A stretch of 64,000 nt of DNA from Limnephilus marmoratus (GCA_917880885.1 OU862927.1:38157571-38221570); one strand, 5' to 3'. Positions 10,904 to 21,599 are shown, counted from the stretch's first letter. The notes: generated from the sequence alone by a model not told the origin. Translations and numbers: made by a program.

Positions 10904-11154
10904 ATGTCAAATTCAAAAATTCGCCTGAAATCAAAGTATTGCCATATAAAAAAAAAATCAGTGTGGAATTTTACAAAATGAATATAACATTATCGGACTT
11001 TTTCATGTAGTGACGTCACGATTCCAAATAATGGATTTATTTATTTAAAAAATAAAAAATCTGCACATTTCTAAAAATTTTCGTAATCTTAGTTAAAAAA
11101 CCTATCCATACGATTTTTTCCAAGTCGTTATGAAATCCATGCAAGTGGCCTATT

Positions 11155-11439
11155 AGATTTAATTTAAGAACAGGCGAAAGGCAAAATACTTCGCAATACA
11201 TTAAGTGAAATTCAATAAAGCAATCTTTGCAATAACAAGGTTCCACCTGTCTCTGTAAGGACATGCGATATTGGGATCTATAGTAAGCTTAGAGTAACAA
11301 TTGTTACTCTAAGATAGTAAGCTACTTTAGAGTTCATTATCGCAACATCTGGAACCTTTTTTTATTGTTTTTATTTCTTGCCAGAGCAATCCCGATGAGT
11401 TAAAGAACTCATTTTAGGACAGGAGGAACATACAATCAT
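11155..11439. other. intergenic; perfect 26-bp palindrome
   Basis: 11288-11313 is a perfect palindrome, CTTAGAGTAACAA with its complement. It could form a cruciform or be a dimer binding site. Nothing else was recognised. Confidence 0.45.
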
Positions 11440-12490
11440 GGGTGGGAGGAAATAGTTAAAATTTTACATATGAATTTAGATATTAAAAACATAAGTTTCA
11501 CGTACAATAGACGAAAAAATAAAAGACAGATTGAGTAGAACAAACCACAATAGAAAACAATTAAAGAAAAAGAAACAAAGTTATACAGATATGGATGATT
11601 ACAACTATGTAAATGGAAAAGAAAAGAACAGAAAAGAAACAAGACAATAAAATTACAAAGTTTTGTTCTTAACCCTAGATCACTAACCTTCGTCAAACGA
11701 CGACGCGGACTCGAAAAAGTGGTATAAATTTTGAGTGCGTCGTCGTACGCATTCCAGATTCCGGCTAATCTCGGACGACCTGCAGCTCGCGCGGCGCACG
11801 TGTGTTTTTTTGTGTAGGGGCCATGTGTGCCCTGTATGCCCAAGTGCAACAAGTCCTTGTGTGGCGAACACAAACTTGAAATTTGTCACAAATGTATTAA
11901 TTAATATTTTTTTTCTAAAATGTTTCCTTCTTTTGTTGATTTTATTACTTAATTTAAATATTTTAAGTCTTTGTTTTTTTTAGTTAATAAGATTTAAGCA
12001 TTTAAAAAAACAAAAATTTTCAAATGAGTAAAAACTCTGGTCTCAATTAAAAGACTGTCAAAGTAATTAAAATGTGATTTTAGTAAATGAAAAACTTATA
12101 AACATGTTAACAAATGATTATTGTAATAAATAAGTAAAACACATACCTATAAATATTTGATTCCATAAGCCCTTAGAAGCCTCCCTTTATACGGCGTAGC
12201 CGAAACGACGAAGGTTAGTAATAAGGTTAGTGATCTAGGGTTAAACATACTTAAAAAATATTCTTTTAAAGCATTACTCTGAATTTTTTATTTTGCTGTA
12301 TTCCCTTCTACATATCTGGTAGCGAATTATATAGTGTATAGGCAACATAGTTCAGAGATTTTATTCCATATTTTGTATTGTGTATTTGAGGTATGCGGAT
12401 TTTATTGCTATTTCGAGTATTGTGAGTGTGGATGTCTTATTATTCAAAAGGGTCGAAAGATGGTATGATGTTGTGGTTTCGACCCCAACC
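11440..12490 (-). pseudogene. LINE RT C-terminus and 3' end, split by piggyBac MITE
   Basis: Reading the minus strand from 12490, the degenerate translation contains HTHNTRNSNKIRIPQ, TKYGIKSLNYVAYTLYNSLPD, the usual tail of a LINE RT. It carries stops. The LINE continues past the MITE (11673-12240) into a T-rich 3' region that ends near 11440. RT core is absent. The adjoining hAT element (12505) interrupts it at its 5' side. Confidence 0.6.
11673..12240. mobile_element. piggyBac-family MITE
   Basis: The element starts CCCTAGATCACTAACCTT and ends with the complement, AGTGATCTAGGG, with TTAA on both sides (11669-11672 and 12241-12244). CCCTAG ends plus TTAA duplications are diagnostic of piggyBac. 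The 568-bp interior has subterminal ACGACGACG-like repeats but no transposase, so it depends on a piggyBac elsewhere. Confidence 0.9.
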
Positions 12491-12599
12491 AGGTATACTG
12501 GAGTTAGGGTTGCCATCTGTCCGGCTTTAGCCGGACATGTTTGGCTTTTTTAGGTCGTGTCCGGCTAAATATTTATATGTCCGCCTGTCCGGCTTTTGT

Positions 12600-12842
12600 T
12601 AGGCTTTTTTGGTCCGCGCGGGTTTTATCTTCCGAACTTCTGAAATTGGCGGAATATTACTTTCAAGGAGTTTTCTATTTAATAAACACCCAGTGGACCA
12701 AGGAACGCAATAAATTGCAAACAATTGCTAAGATGGTGTACACATTGTGTAATTTGAAAATGACATGTCAAGGATTTTATTAAATGATTTCCAAAGAAAA
12801 CGACGTTTTGGATAAAGTAGGTGAAAACGCCAAATATACAAA
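12600..12842 (+). pseudogene. hAT transposase C-terminal dimerisation fragment
   Basis: The frame contains ELLKLAEYYF, INTQWTKERNKLQ, CNLKMTCQGFY, then a stop and KENDVLDKVGENAKYTKW. 'QWT.ERN.L' followed by 'MTC..F' and 'L.K....KY' is the C-terminal (hATC) dimerisation region of a hAT transposase. The catalytic domain and zinc finger are absent, part of the hATC hydrophobic core is deleted, and a stop interrupts it. It is a relic of the element's own transposase. Confidence 0.65.
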
Positions 12843-13055
12843 ATGGTAGATTTTTTGAATAATTTGGAGAAGTCGAGATTTCATTTTAATTTATGTTTTT
12901 CGTTTTTTGTCCACAAAGATAAATATGTTTCATTTTATATCTATTTAACGAAAAATTTTAGTCAACTGTTTAACCAGAAAAAAGGTTATGTTTTGTTTGT
13001 TTGTTTTATAAGTTTATTATGTCTACAGACAGAAGACTCAATATTTTTTATTTTG

Positions 13056-13219
13056 TTATTTATTTATTTACGGACAAATAGTCCAACATTGTTATTTACA
13101 TTATATTCTATACAAATGTCAAATGATGACGAGGATAAGACTGATTGTTGTTATTAAATTGGTTAATGCGTGATTAATAAACAACTGTAAGTTGTACCAA
13201 ATTTTTTATTACTAGATAT
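13056..13219 (-). repeat. LINE 3' end scrap
   Basis: TATTTATTTACGGACAAATAGTCCAA at 13060-13090 also occurs at 15301-15331. Read on the minus strand it is GGACTATTTGTCCG followed by an (AAATA)n tail, i.e. a LINE 3' terminus. The short GGACTATTTGTCC is itself palindromic. Confidence 0.45.
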
Positions 13220-14015
13220 TGTTATGATACGCCAAATAACGGCAGAATTCGAGTCGGTAAGGACGCCGCGACAGTTTCATCAACACCCCACTCCCCCTTG
13301 TTTCCTGTTACCCACGTCCTCTCCCCTCTGCATTCACGCGCGCCCCGCGCCAGTCTAGAATTGCAAGCGGCCTCGGATACACGCGTCTCGCTCCATGACC
13401 CGAGCGCGGAGCTCGCGGTTAATTCCTGTTGACCAATTTGAAAACGCAATAGCATCTGCGATGTTAATCAAAGTACGTGCGGGTTTATTTAGCGCTGGTA
13501 AACTGCCATGCCTGTGGACTTCGGCCCTGCCCTAGACTCGTGAAGTGCCCCTGCTGCACCCGGAAGGCGTAGACCCCGGAACATCATGTAAGCTGCTCCA
13601 TTATTCCCCTTCTGTTTGTGTCCTGTTTTAACGATAGAATGTAGACCCTCGCGAAACGACCATCGCTCAGAGAGTTTTCGTTACGAGAGACCACTAGGTA
13701 TTACCACGATAGCTAGGTTTGTGTAATTTGCATTTCTTGTATTGAATTGTACTGTAATAATTATGCACTGTGTTTAAACTTACAATACATGAATCTATTT
13801 AACTCAATCCTGTTGTTATTCTGCTTCGGCAGGAGCATTTCCTAGAGTGTATTCCCCGAACGACCGTGAGAAAGTATTCCGAAAGCATTCGTGCGACCGA
13901 CCCCCTGAAATAGAGGGTACCATTATCTCCGCTGTGAGCTGGCCGGAGACATTTTGTGGCGTCTCTCCACGCTGCATAACCACGGTGTGCTTAACAACTG
14001 GCACCCATCATAACA
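13220..14015. repeat. solo LTR, GC-rich
   Basis: The 796-bp block begins TGTTATGAT and ends ATCATAACA, a 9-bp inverted terminus of the TG...CA type, with ATAT directly repeated on both sides (13216-13219 and 14016-14019). It is clearly richer in GC than its surroundings. No internal retrotransposon or second LTR follows, so it is a solo LTR left by recombination, nested in the hAT element. Family (Gypsy or BEL) cannot be told. Confidence 0.6.
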
Positions 14016-14140
14016 ATATGTATAAAAGTTATGTCCAAAATTATGTACGTACGTCCGGCTTATAGGGCAAAATGTCGGGCCTTACAGAGCACAGAGTCAG
14101 GCTTTTTTTTATTTTAGAAGATGGCAACCCTAACTGGAGT

Positions 14141-14552
14141 AGATATCAATGATACCTGAAATGGGTTGTCACTGCGGTTCCGGTTAAAAAAAATTTAAGG
14201 TAGATATTAAGAAATAAAAATAATAATACGTATTTTCGAAATAATGATTTTTTTTAATAGCTTTTTTTAAATATCGACACTTCTAGTCCCAGGGAGAGAT
14301 CGTTTGCATGTCATCGACGATCGTCCTAGAAGTCGTCCTATCGTCCTGAAAAAAATGTTCCTTTTCACATGTCTTGTATGAAAACGAAAAAAAACGAATG
14401 TACTGTTATGTCGAATATCTTTAATTATATTTCTATGTTTCTTTCGAAATGTATAACTATGTATAACTTTCATAAAACGTACACAGTGGTAGTAAAGTCT
14501 GCTCAGGATGAAGTAGTAGAACATTAATTACATAATTTACTCTTTAATAATT
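14141..14552. other. no recognisable feature
   Basis: AT-rich. Contains a small GATCGT/ACGATC-rich patch at 14295-14345 that can form local hairpins. No gene recognised. Confidence 0.3.
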
Positions 14553-14863
14553 TTAGGTCCTTACATATGAAATTGGCGTTTTGTATGGGAGGAACATAAA
14601 GTCGATTTTTTTTAAAATATAATATATTTATTTAATCAAATTATGTACCATTGCTATTTATGCACTTTTGCCATCTCGTAGGTAGTTCATCGATCCCTTT
14701 ACTAAAAAAACCATTCGAACGGGAATCAAAAACATCTTTGAAGGCGGTTTGGACTGCCCCATCGGAGTTGAATTTTTTCCCCTGCAAGAAGTTATCCAAA
14801 TTTCGAAAAAAAAATGGTAATCTTTTGGGGCAAGGTCCGGAGAGTACGGTGGATGTCTTAGAC

Positions 14864-16555
14864 CAGAGGTTCCCAAACTTATTTTTCTCGTAGACCCCTT
14901 TCAAAATTTTACTGATTTCGGTGGGTCCCCTGCTGCTACATTTCTACCACATTCTAAAAACTTATAAAAAAATGTGAAGATCAGATTTAACGATGGAAAT
15001 TTGCGTCGCGGCTGTGTTCCAACCCTAAATTCGAAGTGGTATAAATAAAAGAAAAATAGTGCATTTTCTTGTGTTTATTTATTAAAATAATATGACAGAC
15101 TTAGTTGGGAAATACATGTAGATGACTAAAAAAAATGTTTATATTTTTTTATTTCATAAATTGTTAGTGTAACTATGAATATGTTCCCAAGGTTTTAAAT
15201 AAAGAATTTAATTCCTTCCGGTGTTACGAGGGTGTTTGTGCCGAACCGCATGGTAAACTTGAAATGCATTTCTCTCGAAACAATTTTTTTAAAATTTATT
15301 TATTTATTTATTTACGGACAAATAGTCCAATTAACAATATAACAATAACACGAATAGAAAAAAAAGAGAGATCACAATGAAAGGAGATTACATATAGATG
15401 AAGAGCATTGACAAAATACATTTGACATTGACAAAATACATTTGTGTGCACTCTAGCTCAGAAAGTTTTTAACCAAACATTTTTAAAATATGCAAATACC
15501 TTTTTTTATATAATTACGCTCTATCTATGTGAACCAAAATTCGTGGTAATATAATTGTCAAAAGTATTTTTTAATTGCAAAAAAATGTTAAAAAGTGGCA
15601 AAAAATCAAGGTTTCCTGTTTACACACCTGTAAAAAATTTAATTTCCATTTTTTTGAGAAAAGTAAGGTTTTCATAGAAGAGACACATGTTCTTAAATTA
15701 ATTTGAAAACCCTATTCATTTGATATGAAAACTATGACCTCCAAAATGCACACAACAGCTACGTCTTATGGTGACGTTCGATGTATATCAGCTGATAATT
15801 TTCATATTTTCCGAGGAAATGCTTCGAAAAATTCACAACATTTTCTTTAATAAATGTATAAAATGACTTCAGAGTTTCAATACATTTTACTTATTTCTTC
15901 TACGCCAAAAAAAAACCATGAAAATCATTAAAAAAAAACCTGGTCCAGTATTTCCTACCTTAATAGAATTAAATATCGAATATGCAAGTTTTCACAAGTA
16001 ACAGTCGCTGACCTTCTTAAAATACACTACTCAAAAAAATTAAGGGAGGTTTTAAAAAAATGAAATTATCAAATTATTGCTAAATATTAAGGCTATCTGA
16101 TCCATAAGCCGGCCTAACTGAAAAACAAATTTCAATCTTTCCTCCGTGCCGTGGACCAAAAACATACCAAAAAATTTGCACAATCATTTTTTCGCGCTAT
16201 CTATTAGGATTGATGAGAACCGTAGCTCCTAAAAAAATTGCCAAAAATATGAAAATTAGAATCTTAAAGCTTCAAAATGCTTTTTTTTAAAGTCTCAATG
16301 CGACAATTTTTCACCGAAATGCAGCCTGTAAAAAATCAACGAAAAATTTGGATTTTTGAGTGGTGCATTATCTGCCTACATTGATAGGTAAAGCCAAGCC
16401 AACATTTTTGATCTTTACTATTGAAGTCAGATGAATTTTCGTGGACCCCCACGTACAACTTGTGGACCCCCATTTTATTATTACGCCAACGTAGACCCCC
16501 GTCGAGTCTCCCATGGACCCCTGGGGGTCCACCTGGACCACTTTGGGAATCACTG
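14864..16555. mobile_element. hAT element nested in mariner A
   Basis: Ends CAGAGGTTCCCAAACTT and complement of CACTTTGGGAATCACTG are classical hAT termini with subterminal GGACCCC/GTAGACCCC repeats. A perfect 8-bp duplication TCTTAGAC (14856-14863 and 16556-16563) interrupts the mariner coding sequence. The 1.69-kb body has no transposase; a LINE 3' end sits inside at 15290. Confidence 0.92.
15290..15480 (-). repeat. LINE 3' end fragment
   Basis: Minus-strand GGACTATTTGTCCG plus an (AAATA)n tail at 15294-15331, as at 13060. It is followed by unrecognised sequence and a direct repeat of TTGACAAAATACATTTG (15407-15442). Confidence 0.45.
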
Positions 16556-17162
16556 TCTTAGACATTCCAATTGAAGCTCCTCTAATTTGGTAGCCGTCTG
16601 TTGTGCAGTGTGTGTTCTAGCGTTCTAGCGCGCGTTTGTTGATTTGCTTCACTCAATTCGTGAGGTACCCACCTTTCAAGCTTTTCACCTTCCCAATTTG
16701 CTTCAAGTGGATTAAAACAGTTTTATCACTAACACCGCAGCGTTAGAACCAAAAACGCACTGTGTTTTCGTTTGCGGCACCGTCGCCATACACATCATTA
16801 ATCTTTCGAGCCATTTCTGCAGCACTGGTGCCACGGTGGAACTCGTACTCGTAAATAACGCGATATTTCAAGTTTTCCATTTTGTAAACTAAGTGACGCA
16901 AAGAAAAAAAAACAATTAAGGAAAAAACAAATTAATTATAATTTTCAAAGCACAAATACATGAGTAAATAGCTGTATAAATTTGAATTTGGAATTCCTAA
17001 CCAAAGAGAAGATATGTGAGATCAAAGTTGCCAGTACGGTAAAACGCCAATTTCATATGCAAGGACCCAATATTACCGTAAAAATAATATGACATTATCG
17101 TTACGAAGTTTATAAGTTATGTAACTAACTTATTTCTAGTTTTGTAACACTTATATTATAAT

Positions 17163-18045
17163 TAGCGACCGATCGAAGGTTGGGTTTAGGTTTGGGTTTC
17201 GGCAAGTTTCGGCAAAAAAATCTAATTTCGGCAGCAGATTTTCTGCCGAACCTTCGGCCGCACCGAAACTCTGCAAAATATCTCAATAAATGATTATTTT
17301 AGTCTTAAGAATATTGTGATTTTAAACGCAATTTATATTAAAATACTCAATTAATTAGGTCCTTCCTTTATAATGGACATAAGTGTTGATTATTGACAAA
17401 TTTTTGTTCCAAGAAGTAGTTAACATGTTTATTAATTTTTAGTAATATCAAAAAAAAAAAAAATCACGTATTGTTTTTTTATTTATTTTTTATTTAATTT
17501 AAGACGACTCCAGATACTAATATCTACAGCCTGTATGTCGGACGAATATCTACAGCGCATATGTTGAACGAACTTCAGAGTGTTGACTAATATCTACAGA
17601 GCGTAGGTTGAACTATTATCTACAGAGCGTAGGTTGGACTAATCAGCTAAATGTGTCCAATAGTCCGATATTAGGGATTTTTACATACATAATTACATAA
17701 ATTAAGTTTTTTAAACTGCATTCGCAATATTACATTATTCAAATATGCTATACATAATTGCAAATCCAACCTCTGCCAGTGCTGTAGATATTCGTCAATA
17801 CTTTGGTTCTCATAGATATTAATCAACAGTTTGAGCTGTAGATATTCGTCAACACTTTGGTTCTCATAGATATTAGTTCGATTTTTTCAGTTTTTGAAAG
17901 TCCTGTAGATATTAGTAGACGCCTCCATTTAAGAAATGTTAACTATTTGTATAAGTGTAAAAAGTAAGTCAAATTTCGGTAAACAATAGATTTTTAACAT
18001 GTCTAAAAAAGTTTCGGTAGAAAGCCCTGCTTCGGTCGGACACTA
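17163..18045. mobile_element. hAT-like MITE (split by Mutator-like MITE)
   Basis: Left end TAGCGACCGATCGAAGG and right end complement of CTTCGGTCGGACACTA resemble the TAGTGTCCGACCGAAG ends of a common insect hAT group. The 8-bp flanks ATTATAAT (17155-17162) and CTTATAAT (18046-18053) match at seven positions. Interior is rich in TTTCGGC/GCCGAA motifs. No coding capacity. Confidence 0.55.
17506..17926. mobile_element. Mutator-like MITE, copy 1
   Basis: It starts GACTCCAGATACTAATATC and ends with GATATTAGTAGACGCCTCC. The 9-bp flanks ATTTAAGAC and ATTTAAGAA match at eight positions. Inside are many copies of AATATCTACAG/CTGTAGATATT arranged as subterminal repeats. A second copy at 53927-54277 has a perfect 9-bp TSD. 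Nine-base duplications suggest Mutator-like elements. Confidence 0.75.
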
Positions 18046-18636
18046 CTTATAATTCAAAATTGAAATGACAACGTAACGAAATGATAAGGTGACCACCCAA
18101 TGTTAAATATTAGCAGCCTTACTTAAAAACCCAGTGAAAATTTTATTCAATTAAAATTGTTCATGGAAAAAATACATTTGGTTTACACAGCCTGAGAGGG
18201 TAGTTTATCTCTGTTTTAGTAATGATGTCTGAACGAAATTTGTAATTTTTCCAAAGTATTTTGAATGTTCTATATATTTCTTATTTTTGAAGCAGTCGTA
18301 AAAACAAATACCATTTATGAAAACTAGATAAAATTACATTTTTGTGTGTATTTGAAATACACTTTAGTTTTCAAAAACTGCCATATTTTAAGATTCAAAC
18401 TCGGAAAAAAATTTCTTACCAAAACTTTTTTGACCAAAATGTAGAGAGATTAAAAAATAATAAAAATTTCAAAGTTTTTTTATTGCCAAAATAACTCGGA
18501 AATAATACCGATATTTAAAACAGATTTCTTGCGTCTTTAAAGACGTTAATTTCTTTGATACGTTTACGAACACAAGTATTAGATATTAATATTATAAAAA
18601 ATTATCGCTTTTAAGAAATTCTCTTAAATAAAGATC
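18046..18636. other. no gene; one dispersed repeat
   Basis: Only the 18537-18615 segment shared with 3353-3432 is recognised. The rest is AT-rich. Confidence 0.35.
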
Positions 18637-18745
18637 TTATTTTTTTTTTTTTTTAATGTTTCTTTATTCTTCGAATTGTTTTTTACATGAATTGGGAATT
18701 TTTCGACCACCATACTAGGCACATGCCTGTGTTGTGGTAGTCGAT
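18637..18745 (-). repeat. LINE 3' terminus with polyA
   Basis: The plus strand shows a T run at 18639-18654, then CTTTATTC (minus AATAAAG polyA signal), and a hairpin CGACCACCA...TGTGGTAGTCG at 18698-18741. Read on the minus strand this is a typical LINE 3' UTR ending in polyA. No coding part was recognised upstream (18746-19065 is AT-rich). Confidence 0.5.
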
Positions 18746-19065
18746 TTTCGTATACAGTATATTAACAGAAGCAATATAAAGAAATGTGCGAGAATATAAA
18801 AAAAATAAAATAAAAATATATAAATATACATATTATATAAAATAATATTAAAGAAATTTAAAGAATACAAATGAATATAAAAGAATGTAAGTGACTAAAG
18901 AGTATGGAAACAATAAATGACTATAGAGCATAAAAGAGTATGGAAGAATATAGTAGAATATAAAAATAATATGAAAAGTATAGAACATAGAAAGCAATAC
19001 ATGAAAGAATATAAAAATGATATAATTATAAAAATTATAAAGTCGAAGTAAGTACTTTATAGAGT

Positions 19066-19143
19066 ATATAATAATAATAAATTTGGACAACTTATATAGC
19101 GCTGTTTTTGCGAAAAATCGCCTCAAGAGCGCTGTACAAATTA
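19066..19143 (-). repeat. L2/CR1-type LINE 3' end
   Basis: AGCGCTGTTTTTGCGAAAAATCGCCTCAAGAGCGCT with a (TAA)n tract at its left. The complementary form is found at 31880-31950 (+). The conserved 3' hairpin followed by (ATT)n is typical of L2/CR1-like LINE termini. Confidence 0.6.
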
Positions 19144-19396
19144 ACATGGATTTTACATTAGAATTTACTTAACTTAGGAGGCTAGATAACAACTCGTCTT
19201 GCAGCTATCAAGCGCATGGATTATTGAAATTCTAGCCCCCCGATAAATTAAATAAAATATCTTTTTATACGTACGTATTTCAATTTACTTAACTATGTAG
19301 GGAACTAGATAACCACTCGTCTTGCAGCTATCAAGCGCATGGATTGTTGGAATTCTAGCCCCCCAATAAATTAAATTAAATATCTTTTTATACGTA

Positions 19397-20621
19397 TAGT
19401 TTGGCAAGAAAGTCTAGAAATTAAATCAATTGGAACTAAACCTGTTCATTACTATGGCAACACCGAATTATATGACGTTTCCCAACGTTTGCTATGGCTG
19501 TCATATTATAGCGTGTTACGGTTGATTTATTGTCTTAAATCTGAGTAGAATATCGCTGATTTGATAATATTTTTATTCATTGTTTGCCTGAATTTAATTA
19601 AAATGAATAAATTATTACATAGTGATACAAGAGGGGTTACATTCTGCGTTTTTCAACGCTGCCTAGCCGAGTGTCACGCGAAGAAGCTTTTGTTTGATTT
19701 AGAAGATGTTTAAAAACGAACTGCAGAAATGAATGGTACGTAGTATAGTTTGTTTAATAAATTTCATTAGTATTACAAGATTTATGCCAATTTTCGAGCG
19801 ATAATGATCATTACAATCTGATTTGAGGTTATGTTAAAAAAATTCGAATTTGACATTTCGATTTGACAGTTCATATGCGGTCACAGGAAAAAGGGAATAA
19901 CTCAATAAAAAAATAGTAATATGCAACTTCTTTAAACTCGTAGAAAAGTTCCTTTTTCCTCGTTTTCTCTTTTTTTCTTTCTAAGTGAATATTATCTAGT
20001 GTGTGTTTTTAAAACTACCTTCTATAATAATAATTTTAATGATGTTTTTCACACACAGGTAAATCTGAAACAACGGTAAGACGAATCGTCAAGGAAGGGG
20101 AAAAGGCAGATGGAAAATTTGAAACACCGGGAAAACGGAAAATGGGCATAATAATAATAATATGTAATAGCATAAGTGCTGATGATTGGAAAAATTGTTG
20201 CAAACACTTGATGAAAATTGAGGCAAAATATTATGCACGAGGCAGTACTATATATGATGATATCGATGAACTGCGTTTAGATGAAGATGAAGATACGGAA
20301 GAAGAAGAATCACACGAAGACAAAGACAATAATTACATGTCGGGTGTTGAATTAATAGACTTAAATTTTTAAGTACCTACGTTTTTATATCGAAATAAAC
20401 GCCCACTTAAAACTTGTTTTGTTTTATTTTGCTTCTATTAAATTACAGTTTTTTGTGCAATTTTTTTGAAAATACAAATACGTTATGAAATATGCATTTT
20501 GCCAGAAGTGTTTTTTTAAAACATACGTTCTTTGTCTTATGAGCCATCTTGGTGTTGCCATTTAAAACTAGAAAACGATCGCAGCGCCATCATTTATTTT
20601 CTACACTTTCTTGCCAAACTG
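19397..20621 (+). mobile_element. Tc1/mariner-superfamily element, internally deleted
   Basis: Ends TAGTTTGGCAAGAAAGT and the complement of ACTTTCTTGCCAAACTG are flanked by TA. The junction between array units 1 and 2 (TATACGTACGTATTTC at 19267) is the empty site. The interior retains the two ends of a transposase gene and what looks like an intron between 19740 and 20058. Confidence 0.85.
20058..20372 (+). pseudogene. Tc1-like transposase, HTH fused to acidic C-terminus
   Basis: A single frame runs GKSETTVRRIVKEGEKADGK (second half of a helix-turn-helix 'vs..TV.RI.KE'), a TPGKRKMG linker, then jumps to ISADDWKNCCKHLMKIEAKYY and an acidic tail DEDEDTEEEESHEDKD, ending at TAA. In insect DDE transposases of this type the HTH and the 'DW..C..H' tail are separated by the whole catalytic domain, which is missing here. 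The frame starts after TTTTTCACACACAG, a good splice acceptor, and a donor-like TGGTACGT lies at 19735. The product would be inactive as a transposase but might still bind DNA. Confidence 0.6.
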
Positions 20622-20740
20622 TACGTATTCTAATTTACTTAACTATGTAGGAGGCTAGGTATCAACTCGTCTTGCAGCTATCAAGCGCATGGATTATTGG
20701 AATTCTTGCCCCCCAATAATACATTTACCTTATGTATTTA

Positions 20741-21599
20741 GTAATCTACGTAAAATCCTTAGTCTAACTTAATCTAACTTAATCTACTTAATATACTTAA
20801 TCTAACTTAACCTAACTTAATCTTACTCACACATACTCAAAACCTATATTTAATAAATCTGCAGTTCATAATAACAATTGCAAAGAAACCATAAAAATAA
20901 CATGTAATCAACGCTAGCGAAAATGTACATACTCGTAACACACTGTAATAATTGTCACTGTGAACTGTTTATTATTATTAATTGTTGTTTTAAACACTAT
21001 CTCTTAGGTTTTTTAATTTTTCATTTATCACTCCATACGTACGGCACAGGTAGAAACCGAAGGGCGCGGGCTCAGTCCCGTGACTTCCTAGTCCATGTGC
21101 TTAGGGGCGGGGGGCAGGCGCGGGCGGTTGACAGCGGGAGCAGCTAGGGATGCAGAGATTGCAGATTGCAGAGGTCATCAGTTGGTTCTCTTGTCTGGTG
21201 CGTTTCTTAGAAGGCCGCTTCGGTGGCAGCGAGCAGCGGGGTTGCAGTAAAGGTGCGGGGGGTGCGCAGGGGTACGGCTATGACACCCAACAACCGAACA
21301 AATGACCACATCTGGTAAATGTTCGCTACCCATCCTGGGTTTTAAACACTTCGCATCTAATGAATCACGATAATAATCTGCACATATTCTTAAAACTCGT
21401 TATACGTCCACACTGCTTACGATAAAATTATTTTGAGTTCACATATGTAATGTTCACAGAGTAATAAACATTATTTGACACTTTTAAGGTCTCAAAATGT
21501 TAATTATCCCTCTTATTTAATAAGGGATAACGAGACCGGCCAGAAATGCGTCAGGCTGCTCCGAGCGCCTGACGCATTTTCTTTAACGCATTAGTAAGT
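20741..21599. other. simple repeats, GC-rich patch and hairpins; no gene recognised
   Basis: 20756-20825 is a degenerate TAACTTAATC tandem tract. 21040-21290 is unusually GC-rich (GGCGCGGGCTCAG, GGGGCGGGGGGCAGGCG) with no open frame over 75 codons that I trust. TTATCCCTCTTATTTAATAAGGGATAA (21499-21525) and TGCGTCAGGC...GCCTGACGCA (21546-21575) are hairpins in close succession. Confidence 0.4.

Larger units (their letters stand above)
9577..11154. mobile_element. 0.8-kb inverted-repeat DNA element, copy 2 (split by LINE)
   Basis: This is the same family as 1510-2326, in the opposite orientation, with ends AATAGGCCACTTACAT and ATGCAAGTGGCCTATT. Removing the insertion at 10116-10903 leaves about 790 bp that aligns with copy 1. 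A minus-strand frame of 81 codons (9587-9832) is longer here than in copy 1 but matches no protein I know. Confidence 0.75.
12505..14132 (+). mobile_element. hAT element with transposase remnant
   Basis: Inverted ends TAGGGTTGCCATCT/AGATGGCAACCCTA are flanked by a perfect 8-bp duplication ACTGGAGT (12497-12504 and 14133-14140). Eight-base TSD and these ends define hAT. The interior has a broken transposase C-terminus, a LINE 3' scrap and an 796-bp solo LTR. Repeats of TGTCCGGC lie near the left end. Confidence 0.88.
14641..16890 (-). pseudogene. mariner transposase remnant, copy A
   Basis: On the minus strand the C-terminal part shows PPYSPDLAPKDYHFF (containing the third catalytic Asp of the DD34D triad), NFLQGKKFNSDGAVQTAF and GIDELPTRWQKC. 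The N-terminal part lies beyond the hAT insertion (16564-16890) and includes the HTH-to-linker end WVPHELSE. The junction at about 16615-16640 joins linker to a segment reading HTAQQTATKLEELQ, which deletes the first two catalytic Asp residues. Stops and frameshifts add to this. No activity is possible. Confidence 0.82.
14553..17070 (-). mobile_element. mariner element, copy A (internally deleted, split by hAT)
   Basis: The inverted ends are TTAGGTCCTTACATATGAAAT and the complement of its right counterpart ATTTCATATGCAAGGACCCAA. TA follows the right end (17071-17072). Without the hAT at 14864-16555 the element is about 820 bp, well under the usual 1.3 kb. The same family is present at 60129-61056. 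Confidence 0.88.
19162..20740 (+). repeat. 120-bp tandem array, three units, split by Tc1-like element
   Basis: Units start at 19162, 19282 and 20632 (AATTTACTTAACT), contain CTCGTCTTGCAGCTATCAAGCGCATGGATT and end ATATCTTTTTATACGTACG. Unit period is 120-123 bp once the insertion 19397-20621 is removed. Function unknown. Confidence 0.85.

Noticed and set aside
21040..21290. CpG-island promoter of a host gene
   Set aside because: GC-rich, but no exon, TATA or conserved frame follows; kept only as an unexplained patch.
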